This document shows, one piece after another, positions 8,350-13,924 of a DNA stretch of 38,540 nucleotides. The notes below the pieces were generated by a model. It saw only the letters and a list, made by a program, of their open reading frames with translations, did not search any database and had not been told where the DNA came from. The DNA is from a virus. The DNA lies in the IMG/VR virus record IMGVR_UViG_3300021062_000034, positions 1-38,540 of that record. One strand, given 5' to 3'. The position numbers were made by a program, and so were the translations under genes. Each line of letters begins with the position of its first letter. Position 1 is the stretch's first letter.

Positions 8350-8523
8350 TCACTTAGCCTTTCTTTTCTTTGTGGCTTTCCGTGGGACTACGCGGACGAT
8401 GTGTACGATATCGCCATAGCCTTTGCAGGCGTCAGCCGCCTCTTTCCTCGTCGGGAACACCATCGACGGATCGCCGCTAGTGGTATACGCAACAACCCAC
8501 CACACAGTATCTTTATTCTTCAT
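8350..8523 (-). CDS. Small basic protein, 57 aa
   Basis: I read this frame directly: ATG at 8523 overlaps the upstream stop as ATGA and TGA lies at 8350-8352. The product starts MKNKDTVWWVVAYTTSGD, continues with FPTRKEAADACKGYGDIVHI and ends in a Lys/Arg-rich tail (VPRKATKKRKAK). It resembles small phage proteins with one beta-hairpin and one helix. The function is unknown; the tail may bind nucleic acid. Confidence 0.68.
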   Translation of the reverse strand: MKNKDTVWWVVAYTTSGDPSMVFPTRKEAADACKGYGDIVHIVRVVPRKATKKRKAK

Positions 8524-8723
8524 TGCAGTAGCTCCTCTCTCTTCTCTGCTGCTAGCGCTAGCACCTCAGCGGCTAAGACCTTGTACATATCCTCGAGCTC
8601 TCGGTTCTCCTGCCTGAGCCGTCGATTCTCTTTCTCGAGCCTATCGCACTCAGCGATCCAGCTGTCTCGCTCCATCATCCGTAGGTTTGCCATCACTTTC
8701 AGGCGCTCTAGCTCATCCATCAC
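8520..8723 (-). CDS. Short coiled-coil protein, 67 aa
   Basis: Almost the whole chain has heptad character (RLEKENRRLRQENRELEDMY in the middle), ending in an Ala/Leu-rich helix. It probably dimerises. ATGA overlaps join it to both neighbours. No family is recognised; it could be an antitoxin-like or regulatory coiled coil, but nothing indicates a partner. Confidence 0.62.
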   Translation of the reverse strand: MMDELERLKVMANLRMMERDSWIAECDRLEKENRRLRQENRELEDMYKVLAAEVLALAAEKREELLQ

Positions 8724-8935
8724 AGCTCCTTTATCTTCTCAATAGCTCTATCGATATCGGCGCACATCCATTGCTTAACTCTTTCGAGAGACTCGATCGT
8801 GGCCTCTTTGGTTAGTAGCCGCTTCTCCTCAATTCGGAAGCTCATTGCGCCTGCAGCTTCACAGCTGTACGGAGACAGCTGCATCCGAAGCTCCCGGCTG
8901 AGCACCTCCCATATTTTGTGCTTTTCCCTAGTCAT
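8720..8935 (-). CDS. Small hypothetical protein, 71 aa
   Basis: I chose ATG 8935, which has GGGA just upstream and overlaps the preceding gene by eight bases. The in-frame ATGs at 8944 and 8974 lie deeper in that gene. The product is helical (IWEVLSRELRMQLSPY at the start, ATIESLERVKQWMCADIDRA near the end) with a central MSFRIEEKRLL strand. No known family is recognised. Confidence 0.62.
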   Translation of the reverse strand: MTREKHKIWEVLSRELRMQLSPYSCEAAGAMSFRIEEKRLLTKEATIESLERVKQWMCADIDRAIEKIKEL

Positions 8936-9251
8936 CTTTCCCATCCCAAAGAAGGCCCCCAAACCGGCGGGCATATGGCCAATACGTGCAGATATCTTGT
9001 GCCAGCTTGCAGCGCTCCTCTGGTGTGCCTGCAGCCTTAGCGAGTAAGACCCAGCGGTAGAACAGATCCCAGTCTACTTCCGCTAGAGACTTCTCTCCTT
9101 TGCCTAGGTGCGCCTGGTGGAACTCCCAGTCATGCAGACTACAGCCCCTCTCAAAGACATGCCCCTCAGGCAGCGAGAGAAAGTAGTAGCCACACTGATC
9201 CGAATCGTCTTCAGGGAGTAGCCTACCGAGTAGGCGGGAAAACCAGCTCAT
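8928..9251 (-). CDS. Hypothetical protein with a CxLHDxxF motif, 107 aa
   Basis: ATG 9251 is preceded by GGGAG at a good distance and overlaps the upstream stop as ATGA. The N-terminus is amphipathic (MSWFSRLLGRLLPEDD). The centre has GCSLHDWEFHQ followed by an Asp/Tyr/Trp helix (VDWDLFYRWVLLA). A Cys-x-x-His-Asp pattern of this kind recalls the active-site helix of phospholipase-A2-like or DUF1353-like phage proteins, but the similarity is weak. No signal peptide is visible. Confidence 0.6.
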   Translation of the reverse strand: MSWFSRLLGRLLPEDDSDQCGYYFLSLPEGHVFERGCSLHDWEFHQAHLGKGEKSLAEVDWDLFYRWVLLAKAAGTPEERCKLAQDICTYWPYARRFGGLLWDGKDD

Positions 9252-9397
9252 GGTTTTTTCTCCCATGGCCAGCGCTCTTCAGCAGCCCTATGCACCAGAC
9301 TGAACATGAATAGGAGGAACGTGAAGATGGTTCCCAGGACAAGCGCCACTTTCGAGAGTGTGGGCCCTAGTAGCCAAATGAAGAACTGTTCGATCAT
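9248..9397 (-). CDS. Small membrane protein, 49 aa
   Basis: I read this frame directly: ATG 9397 and TGA 9248-9250 both overlap neighbours as ATGA. The product starts MIEQFFIWLLGPTLSKVALV and continues LGTIFTFLLFMFSLVH, giving one long or two short membrane segments, then a charged tail (RAAEERWPWEKKP). Size and topology would suit a holin-type or accessory lysis protein, or a host-membrane effector. No homologue is recognised. Confidence 0.7.
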   Translation of the reverse strand: MIEQFFIWLLGPTLSKVALVLGTIFTFLLFMFSLVHRAAEERWPWEKKP

Positions 9398-9606
9398 ACC
9401 TTCTCCCTCCGTGCGTTCCTGATCATGGCATGTGCCATCTTTAGCTCTGCCTCGAGCCTATTCGCTTTTGCTTCTATCTCCTCGAGACACCGAATGATGA
9501 TGAGGTGCTCAGAGTCTGCCCATGCCTTGCCGGCGGGGTACGCACGAACGAGCGCTAGCTTCAGAGCTAGGACAGAGGCCCTAATGTCCACTATCTGATC
9601 CTCCAT
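9394..9606 (-). CDS. Small helical protein, 70 aa
   Basis: The first in-frame ATG near the end of the upstream gene is 9606 (MEDQIVDIRASVLALKLA); the frame further upstream shadows that gene. The C-terminal half is a coiled-coil-like helix (CLEEIEAKANRLEAELKMAH). No strong ribosome site is seen, so coupling to the overlapping upstream gene is likely. The function is unknown. Confidence 0.55.
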   Translation of the reverse strand: MEDQIVDIRASVLALKLALVRAYPAGKAWADSEHLIIIRCLEEIEAKANRLEAELKMAHAMIRNARREKV

Positions 9607-10043
9607 ACGCGGTACGTGAGGTCTTCTCGCTCCCGTGTGCTGCCTTTCCAGCCTTTTGCACTCAATCCCCATAGTAGAGATTTGGCGAGCCTGTGACAGT
9701 CCACAACTACACTGCCACCAGGTTCCCACTCCGAGAGGACTGCTAGCCGAACCTCATCCCAGTTGGATGGCCAGCAACGGAAACGGCGCATAGCGGGATA
9801 GGGGATGTCATACCGGAGCTCGAGGTTAATGGGCGGGCCGAATACTCGCGGGGGCCTTGGTGGCGGCTCGTATACTACGTCTGTGTCGATAATCTCTTCG
9901 GGCACGGGTTTCGGCTTTGTACGGAGGAAGCGGTAGAGCTCCATCACTCCAGCGGCATAGGAGATGGCATCGATGTCCGGGCGCTTGTCTGCTGCCTCTA
10001 TCATCGGGTCTAGGTCTTCAATGGCAGGGAGCATTACGAGCAT
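9591..10043 (-). CDS. Hypothetical protein, 150 aa
   Basis: AAGGAG precedes ATG 10043. The N-terminus is acidic and helical (residues 1-40), a proline-rich stretch (VYEPPPRPPRVFGPP) lies near residues 57-72, and the C-terminal part mixes strands and tryptophans (WPSNWDEVRLAVLSEWEPGG). No catalytic motif or family is recognised. Confidence 0.6.
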   Translation of the reverse strand: MLVMLPAIEDLDPMIEAADKRPDIDAISYAAGVMELYRFLRTKPKPVPEEIIDTDVVYEPPPRPPRVFGPPINLELRYDIPYPAMRRFRCWPSNWDEVRLAVLSEWEPGGSVVVDCHRLAKSLLWGLSAKGWKGSTREREDLTYRVWRIR

Positions 10044-10292
10044 CTACTCCTTCCCCGGCTCCTCTGCGGCGGGCTCGCTACACGTCGCGGCGATCCGAGC
10101 TCTCAGCTCTCGCATCTCCACGACAACTTGATACGGCCGAAAAAGGTACTCGACTCCCACGAGAGCCCCGGTATCGGATTCGTGCGTTCGCAAGTCTGCG
10201 TTTCGGTGGAGCTCTAGGAATCTCTCCAGCTCCTTGAAGTACGCTTCCGGGCTACCCCACTCTCGGATCATTTCCTCTTCTGTTACGCTCAT
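10044..10292 (-). CDS. Hypothetical protein, 82 aa
   Basis: A GGAGGAGAGGGAGGG tract directly upstream of ATG 10292 fixes the start. The product is acidic and helical (EEEMIREWGSPEAYFKELER), with a strand-rich middle (GALVGVEYLFRPYQVVVEM) and a short acidic tail. No family is recognised. Confidence 0.6.
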   Translation of the reverse strand: MSVTEEEMIREWGSPEAYFKELERFLELHRNADLRTHESDTGALVGVEYLFRPYQVVVEMRELRARIAATCSEPAAEEPGKE

Positions 10293-10474
10293 CCCTCCCT
10301 CTCCTCCGTAGGCTCTTGCGGTATCGGTGGCCATCCGCAGCGCACCCACCTAGGGGACCCGTATTCAAAGCTCAAATACCAAACGCTCTCGTCATCACAG
10401 AGCACGTACGTGCCAGAGTTGATACTGTCGGCGTCTCCCGTGGTGTCGAAGGCTATCTGCACGATCTTTCTCAT
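10289..10474 (-). CDS. Small hypothetical protein, 61 aa
   Basis: GGAGGAGAC precedes ATG 10474. The product looks like a small beta-sheet protein (MRKIVQIAFDTTGD, TYVLCDDESVWYLSFEYG, WVRCGWPPIP), the pattern of small phage proteins that display a value-like fold. It overlaps the downstream start as ATGA. The function is unknown. Confidence 0.62.
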   Translation of the reverse strand: MRKIVQIAFDTTGDADSINSGTYVLCDDESVWYLSFEYGSPRWVRCGWPPIPQEPTEEREG

Positions 10475-10496
10475 GTCTCCTCCGTAGCAGGCGCGC
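10472..10496 (-). repeat. Intercistronic repeat A carrying a ribosome site (copy 1)
   Basis: Read on the minus strand, this junction is nearly identical to 10892-10917: a GCGCCT box, then CTACGGAGGAGACATG (copy 2 has CTACTAAGGAGGAGACATG). A diverged third copy lies at 10716-10734 and a shorter relative near 10302-10314. Each supplies the ribosome site of a downstream gene. Confidence 0.7.
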
Positions 10497-10697
10497 CTAC
10501 CGCACCGTTGGCGTCACGACGTAGGTCACGAACGTGTCGTGCCCGATTCGCTGCCCCTTCTCGGCCTGCATTCGGTACTTCTCAGCCTCGATGCGTTGGG
10601 CCTCTTCTTGGCACCCGACCATCCACGAGATGGCAAGCAGTACACTTCCAGCGAAGGCGGCGATGATTGCGAATGGAATGAAATCGTCTAGTCTCAT
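10497..10697 (-). CDS. Single-pass membrane protein, 66 aa
   Basis: After MRLDD comes a transmembrane helix (FIPFAIIAAFAGSVLLAISW, residues 6-25), then a charged helical region (EEAQRIEAEKYRMQAEK) and a hydrophobic C-terminus. AAGGAG lies five bases before ATG 10697. The layout, a short inner-membrane anchor plus a coiled domain, is that of an Rz-like spanin in miniature, but it is too short to span the periplasm. The function is unknown. Confidence 0.65.
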   Translation of the reverse strand: MRLDDFIPFAIIAAFAGSVLLAISWMVGCQEEAQRIEAEKYRMQAEKGQRIGHDTFVTYVVTPTVR

Positions 10698-10894
10698 AGG
10701 TCTCCTTGCTTGTTACTCTCCGTAGTAGGCGCGGCTATCTTCAGCTTCTCCAGCTCGTGCCAGTAAGCGCTGCCCTTCAACTGTACTTCGATGAGGTACT
10801 TACACTTCCGGCAGTAAAGACGCATGCGGCCGGGCTTGCTTGGTGGCACCTCTTTTAGTGGGGCTGTGCACTCGGTCTGTGATGGACGCTTCAT
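10694..10894 (-). CDS. Small zinc-ribbon-like protein, 66 aa
   Basis: The centre reads MRLYCRKCKYLIEVQLKGSA, a CxxC knuckle. An N-terminal Cys9 and a later His could complete a metal site. AAGGAGGAGAC precedes ATG 10894, and the gene overlaps the next start as ATGA. It may bind nucleic acid or a protein; no family is recognised. Confidence 0.62.
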   Translation of the reverse strand: MKRPSQTECTAPLKEVPPSKPGRMRLYCRKCKYLIEVQLKGSAYWHELEKLKIAAPTTESNKQGDL

Positions 10895-11328
10895 GTCTCC
10901 TCCTTAGTAGGCGCGGCGGGGGCTTCGAGCATGGCCAGCGCTTTCACCTCTCGCTGGTAATAGCTGTCTGGCATTTCCGGCCACCTGCTTCGGTCCATGC
11001 TGTGCTTAATGTCGGCTATCTTGACTGCTCGTGCGATCGGGTTCAGGCGGCACCTTTTGATGTAATCGAAATACGCCTCGCCATTGCTTCTTGTTATAGC
11101 CATCACGGCAAAGCCGACGTCATCACCGAATACCTCGGCTAGTCCGACGTAACGGAAGAGTGGAGAGTCCTCCAGGGTATCATGCAGGTAACCGACGATC
11201 TTGTGGGTCTCGTCTTCAAATTGGTTACCCACGTGTAGCACGTGCGCAAGGCGGGGCCTTCCTCCCTTGTCGTACTGGCCGTAGTGGGCAGCCGTCGCCA
11301 CCAGTATTGCGTGTTCAGATTTGTCCAT
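10891..11328 (-). CDS. SpoT/MESH1-like HD-domain phosphohydrolase, 145 aa
   Basis: The order of motifs matches the HD hydrolase domain of RelA/SpoT and small alarmone hydrolases: AAHYGQYDKGGRPRLAHVLHV (His15, His29), then GYLHDTLED (His49-Asp50, Glu53-Asp54) and VKIADIKHSM (Asp106), corresponding to the metal and substrate positions that remove pyrophosphate from (p)ppGpp. The length is about that of a bare HD domain, with no synthetase domain. Its operon also encodes a MazG-like enzyme, suggesting control of alarmone or nucleotide pools during infection. The fold assignment is strong; the substrate is inferred. Confidence 0.83.
   Translation of the reverse strand: MDKSEHAILVATAAHYGQYDKGGRPRLAHVLHVGNQFEDETHKIVGYLHDTLEDSPLFRYVGLAEVFGDDVGFAVMAITRSNGEAYFDYIKRCRLNPIARAVKIADIKHSMDRSRWPEMPDSYYQREVKALAMLEAPAAPTKEET
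10892..10917 (-). repeat. Intercistronic repeat A carrying a ribosome site (copy 2)
   Basis: This copy contains CCTACTAAGGAGGAGACATG on the minus strand. It encodes the last residues (APTKEET) of the HD protein and at the same time the ribosome site and start of the next gene. Confidence 0.7.
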
Positions 11329-11349
11329 AAGAAACCCAGAATTCCGACG

Positions 11350-11604
11350 TTACTTCCTCAACACTTCAAGTATCTCTGCCGCGTGCTCGCTCGCCTGAGT
11401 CGCGTGCTCCGGTGCCGCCATTGCGAGAAGGAGAAGCACCTGGCGCTCGGCTCGCTTGAGCTTCGCGGGGTCATCGCTCTTATGGCTCTGCTCGCAGGCG
11501 GCTTGCTCGAAGGGGAACTCGAATAGCTTGCCGCAGATATTGCACGCGAAGGGGTAGCTCTTCTCGAACTCCATAAATTCCGCCTTCGTCTCCTTCCGCT
11601 TCAT
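11350..11604 (-). CDS. C2H2-like zinc-finger protein, 84 aa
   Basis: Residues about 17-42 read YPFACNICGKLFEFPFEQAA followed by CEQSH. The CxxC and Cys/His spacing looks like a C2H2-type finger of phage origin. A basic and Leu/Ala-rich helical tail follows. GGAAGGAG precedes ATG 11604. It probably binds DNA or RNA; the target is unknown. Confidence 0.7.
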   Translation of the reverse strand: MKRKETKAEFMEFEKSYPFACNICGKLFEFPFEQAACEQSHKSDDPAKLKRAERQVLLLLAMAAPEHATQASEHAAEILEVLRK

Positions 11605-11610
11605 GTGCTC

Positions 11611-11622
11611 CTTCCGAAACTA
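11611..11622 (-). repeat. Intercistronic repeat B (copies at 11611-11622 and 11794-11805)
   Basis: The 12-mer TAGTTTCGGAAG (minus strand) occurs exactly at both places. In each case TAG is the stop codon of the upstream frame, and a ribosome site and ATG follow. Confidence 0.7.
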
Positions 11623-11784
11623 GTAATCCAATTTCATCCACGTGAAGACCGCTAAGCCCAAGCCGATGGATCCGGCCGTCCGTGTCCCATGTGGCCAACC
11701 GACGAGGCATCGGCCTGGCATGCAGCAGAATCGCCATCGACCGACGTGCAGTCGGAAGCCTCGCTTTGTTCGTTCGATCCTCAT
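11620..11784 (-). CDS. Small basic protein, 54 aa
   Basis: I read this frame directly. ATG 11784 is preceded by GAGGTGAG and the stop is TAG 11620-11622. The product is Arg-, Trp- and Cys-rich at the start (MRIERTKRGFRLHVGRWRFC) and hydrophobic at the end (AGSIGLGLAVFTWMKLDY). The WRFCC and PGRC cysteines might bind metal. No family is recognised. Confidence 0.58.
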   Translation of the reverse strand: MRIERTKRGFRLHVGRWRFCCMPGRCLVGWPHGTRTAGSIGLGLAVFTWMKLDY

Positions 11785-11802
11785 CTCACCTCGCTTCCGA
11801 AA

Positions 11803-11913
11803 CTAAAAAAGTAGGGGAGCGGCTCGCCGGACGGGTTTCGGTTCAAGTGCGCTGCTCGTCAGCCCGCTGCGGCCCCATCTCCCCGTGTTGCTATAGCCTG
11901 TGCCGCTCCCCAT
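11803..11913 (-). CDS. Possible tiny protein, 36 aa
   Basis: The frame runs from ATG 11913 (CGGAG nine bases upstream) to TAG 11803-11805. The product (MGSGTGYSNTGRWGRSGLTS at the start) is low in complexity. Support comes from the stop lying in intercistronic repeat B, as in the next gene. Against it, the frame coincides with a strong inverted repeat, so the segment may instead be structured RNA. Confidence 0.35.
   Translation of the reverse strand: MGSGTGYSNTGRWGRSGLTSSALEPKPVRRAAPLLF
11804..11911 (-). other. 10-bp inverted repeat plus T-run: structured RNA or long-loop terminator
   Basis: GGGGAGCGGC (11814-11823) and its perfect complement GCCGCTCCCC (11902-11911) enclose 78 bases. On the minus strand the second arm is followed by TAC and six Ts. 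This could be a rho-independent terminator with a folded loop, or a small RNA element inside the leftward operon. I tested it as a tRNA and found no T-loop in the right place. Confidence 0.45.
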
Positions 11914-11943
11914 AAGTTTGTTCTCCGTTCCGATTCCCGTTAG

Positions 11944-12216
11944 CTATCTCTTTAACCGTTCGCGAAGCCTGTCCAACTTGTACGCGATAGCCTCTTGAAC
12001 CTCGTGACGTCGGCTGAGGGCGATCTGCGTGACTGTAATGAGCACGTCCGCTATCTCCTCGGCCACGTTGCCGGGGCGACCACGATTCGTCTTCGCAATT
12101 GCCTGGGTCAGTTCAGCCATCTCCTCGATCGCCATCAGCTCTTGCGCGGGATATCCCCACTTGTGGAGCGCCTCCAGCAGTACCGACTCGTCAATCTCAA
12201 ATAGTTCTCCGCTCAC
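11944..12216 (-). CDS. MazG-like NTP pyrophosphohydrolase, 90 aa
   Basis: The MazG / all-alpha NTP-PPase metal motif is present: EEMAE (Glu31, Glu32, Glu35) and EEIAD (Glu53, Glu54, Asp57), within a helical chain of the usual size for a single-domain enzyme. Members hydrolyse (d)NTPs to monophosphate plus pyrophosphate, and some affect ppGpp levels. I chose GTG 12216, which overlaps the upstream stop as GTGA and follows AAGGAGG. The upstream ATG at 12264 would add a stretch shadowing the neighbouring gene. It shares the operon with the HD hydrolase. Confidence 0.82.
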   Translation of the reverse strand: MSGELFEIDESVLLEALHKWGYPAQELMAIEEMAELTQAIAKTNRGRPGNVAEEIADVLITVTQIALSRRHEVQEAIAYKLDRLRERLKR

Positions 12217-12518
12217 TCCCCCTCCTTCGTCGCTTTCTCGCCTCGTGTGTATCGCGGGTTCCAATGGACGGCCCCCGCCTCCTGCTCGCGTTTGCCACGT
12301 ACGTCCCGACTTCGGACAAACGTCACAAGCATTTCGAATCCAAATTTTTGCGCGACAGCAGGGCTAATGCGGCGACGCCCCTTCACGATGTCAGAAAGGT
12401 ACTGAGCCGATATCCCGTGCACTTCAGCCAGTTCCTTAGCGGAACCACGGAGGCGGATCGCCTCGCGGATCCGTTCCAAGACTTCCTGCTCTTTGAAGAT
12501 TTCTATCTCGTCGTTCAT
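12213..12518 (-). CDS. XRE-type helix-turn-helix regulator, 101 aa
   Basis: Residues about 13-60 carry a Cro/CI-like helix-turn-helix (GSAKELAEVHGISAQYLSDI then VKGRRRISPAVAQKFG), which resembles HigA-type or phage regulators. AGGAGG precedes ATG 12518, which overlaps the upstream stop as ATGA. The tail after residue 80 (KREQEAG) begins at a 19-base repeat shared with the neighbouring gene junction, so the last 19 or so residues may be a recombination add-on. No toxin partner is evident next to it. Confidence 0.78.
   Translation of the reverse strand: MNDEIEIFKEQEVLERIREAIRLRGSAKELAEVHGISAQYLSDIVKGRRRISPAVAQKFGFEMLVTFVRSRDVRGKREQEAGAVHWNPRYTRGEKATKEGE
12272..12290 (-). repeat. 19-bp exact repeat C, copy inside the XRE gene
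   Basis: CGCGAGCAGGAGGCGGGGG (minus strand) is identical at 12272-12290 and 12520-12538. Here it lies in frame within the XRE gene and encodes REQEAG. Confidence 0.75.
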
Positions 12519-12988
12519 TCCCCCGCCTCCTGCTCGCGCTTGGACTGCTGCGCTGCATGGTCTGCGAACCGCCGCTCGATGTTCCTCTTGAGCCAGTGAG
12601 TAATCGCGATTGTATCCTCGGCATTCTGCCCCAACATGGCTGGCGACTCCGCAATCGTCGTGTCGAGCTCTTCGAAAACCATGTCCCTGGCCGCGTTCTC
12701 CCCCTCCCGCCGTGCGCCTTCGAGCTGCTGGGTCAACTGCACCACATCGTCTATGCAAAGCTTGTAGTGCCCCTGCACAGCTACCCACGCCTCGTGGTAG
12801 ATGTCGCGCTCCCTCCGCAGCTCCGCTACCTCTGTCGTCAGCACATTCCGATCGTGCTCTCGATTGGCCACCACGGTACGCAGGTGAGCCACCTCTGCCT
12901 CAAGGGCGGCGACGTGGGCACGGATGGCGTCTTCCGGTCTACCAACCACAAAAGTCATGCCCCATTCGTAGGTATCTTCCTCTATCAT
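12515..12988 (-). CDS. Coiled-coil protein, 157 aa
   Basis: ATG 12988 follows GGGAGG with good spacing. The chain has an acidic beta-like start (EEDTYEWGMTFVVGRPED), a long coiled coil (about residues 20-100, with AALEAEVAHLRTVVANREHD), and a helical C-terminus. The open frame upstream to 13084 shadows the next gene. No family is recognised. Confidence 0.65.
   Translation of the reverse strand: MIEEDTYEWGMTFVVGRPEDAIRAHVAALEAEVAHLRTVVANREHDRNVLTTEVAELRRERDIYHEAWVAVQGHYKLCIDDVVQLTQQLEGARREGENAARDMVFEELDTTIAESPAMLGQNAEDTIAITHWLKRNIERRFADHAAQQSKREQEAGE
12520..12538 (-). repeat. 19-bp exact repeat C, copy at a gene junction
   Basis: This is the second copy of the 19-mer. Here it encodes the C-terminal REQEAG of the coiled-coil protein and supplies the AGGAGG ribosome site for ATG 12518. 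Confidence 0.75.
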
Positions 12989-13128
12989 CGGAACCTCCCG
13001 TTGGCGTTCGTATTCCCCCACCACATGAGAAAGAATGCGGCGGCGACAGCCCACCCATTCCACGCGGTGGCTTGTCCAACACACACCAGTGTACCGAGCT
13101 CCGTTACGGCTCTTATCCTATGCTTCAT
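12985..13128 (-). CDS. Single-helix membrane peptide, 47 aa
   Basis: I read this frame directly: ATG 13128 and TGA 12985-12987 overlap both neighbours as ATGA. A basic start (MKHRIRAVTE) leads into a hydrophobic region (LGTLVCVGQATAWNGWAVAA, then AFFLMWWGN) with one clear membrane segment. The function is unknown. Confidence 0.65.
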   Translation of the reverse strand: MKHRIRAVTELGTLVCVGQATAWNGWAVAAAFFLMWWGNTNANGRFR

Positions 13129-13427
13129 ACGTCCTCCCCTATGGCTTCCGAGAGGATGCGGCGGAGGTCATCAAGAGTGACGGCATCTTCCGAGTCATCG
13201 TTCACAGGCACAGAACATCGCAACCCCATCGCCCTCTCCATCACATGCCGCGCTAGGTGGCGGTGTGCGTCGGCAGCAAACTTCCGTAGAAAGCCCACAA
13301 TGTCAGCCGCTGGGATAACGAGCCGCGTGGGATCGTCCGTGTAGTTCACGCCGGGGATCTCCTCGATCCATCCCGCGAGCAGCTCCTCTATCATCTCGCA
13401 CTTCTCCGGCCGGTCAGTCGTCACCAT
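13125..13427 (-). CDS. Hypothetical protein, 100 aa
   Basis: The product is soluble and helical with no recognised motif (CEMIEELLAGWIEEIPGVNY near the start, VTLDDLRRILSEAIGEDV at the end). ATG 13427 lies inside the end of the tiny upstream gene; ATG 13394 (MIEELLAG) is an alternative. It overlaps the next gene as ATGA. Confidence 0.6.
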   Translation of the reverse strand: MVTTDRPEKCEMIEELLAGWIEEIPGVNYTDDPTRLVIPAADIVGFLRKFAADAHRHLARHVMERAMGLRCSVPVNDDSEDAVTLDDLRRILSEAIGEDV

Positions 13428-13498
13428 TCCCCCTTTTGCGCCATGTACGCGAGTATGAGCACGCCAATTGCTCCGCCTATCAACAGCTCCGCTATCAC
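13421..13498 (-). CDS. 25-residue transmembrane peptide
   Basis: GTG 13498 overlaps the upstream stop as GTGA and follows AGGAGAAGG. TGA lies at 13421-13423. The product is essentially one membrane helix (IAELLIGGAIGVLILAYMAQ) with a short charged end (KGEW). Position, coupling and clean hydrophobicity argue for a real tiny gene, but a frame this short could be chance. Confidence 0.5.
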   Translation of the reverse strand: MIAELLIGGAIGVLILAYMAQKGEW

Positions 13499-13728
13499 CT
13501 GTCCTTCTCCTCTATCCCCAGGAGGTCGGCGAGGGCATGCAGAGAGATGACCTCATAGAGCCCCGTATACCCCTCGTCAGCGTTAGGGTTTCTCTCGTAG
13601 TGGGACTTCTCCTTCGCCTTCTCCCACACGCGGCGGCGCTCCATCTCCACAGCTCGACGTAGATACACCCGGTCTTCATCCTCGAAGTTGCTGATGTACG
13701 CCTCCGGCTCCTTGTCCGCGCTACTCAT
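13495..13728 (-). CDS. Charged hypothetical protein, 77 aa
   Basis: The protein is acidic at the start, with an Arg/Glu-rich helix in the middle (VYLRRAVEMERRRVWEKAKE). The C-terminus (YEVISLHALADLLGIEE) resembles a short helix-turn-helix or dimerisation helix. It overlaps the upstream gene by eight bases. No family is recognised. Confidence 0.62.
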   Translation of the reverse strand: MSSADKEPEAYISNFEDEDRVYLRRAVEMERRRVWEKAKEKSHYERNPNADEGYTGLYEVISLHALADLLGIEEKDR

Positions 13729-13924
13729 CTAGGTACCTCATAGCTATAAACATATTCCCTCTGTGCTCTGCCTCGTCTATCCGAGATACCTCACGCAAAT
13801 ACCGGCACGGCTCACAGATGTGCCAGGTGATGCGCTCAGTTCCAGCGGTCACCGTTTTCACGTGCACGGGGTCTCTGCATTTCGGACAGCTCGCTAAGTC
13901 TTGTGCATTCGTCTTCGATTTCAT
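13721..13924 (-). CDS. Zinc-ribbon protein, 67 aa
   Basis: Two knuckles, CPKC (residues 13-16) and CEPC (residues 37-40), flank a strand pair (HVKTVTAGTERITWHI), giving a classical four-cysteine zinc ribbon. CAGGAGGA abuts ATG 13924. Its first 89 bases are shared in another frame with the preceding membrane-protein gene. Confidence 0.7.
   Translation of the reverse strand: MKSKTNAQDLASCPKCRDPVHVKTVTAGTERITWHICEPCRYLREVSRIDEAEHRGNMFIAMRYLDE

Noticed and set aside
11814-11911. tRNA or selenocysteine-tRNA-like gene
   Set aside because: The 10-bp stem looks like an acceptor, but no T-loop sequence appears near either 3' end and no anticodon arm can be drawn.
12557-13344. Long rightward frames of 207 and 244 residues over the leftward operon
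   Set aside because: They lie antisense to well-supported coupled genes and have Pro/Arg/Ser/His-rich composition without motifs.
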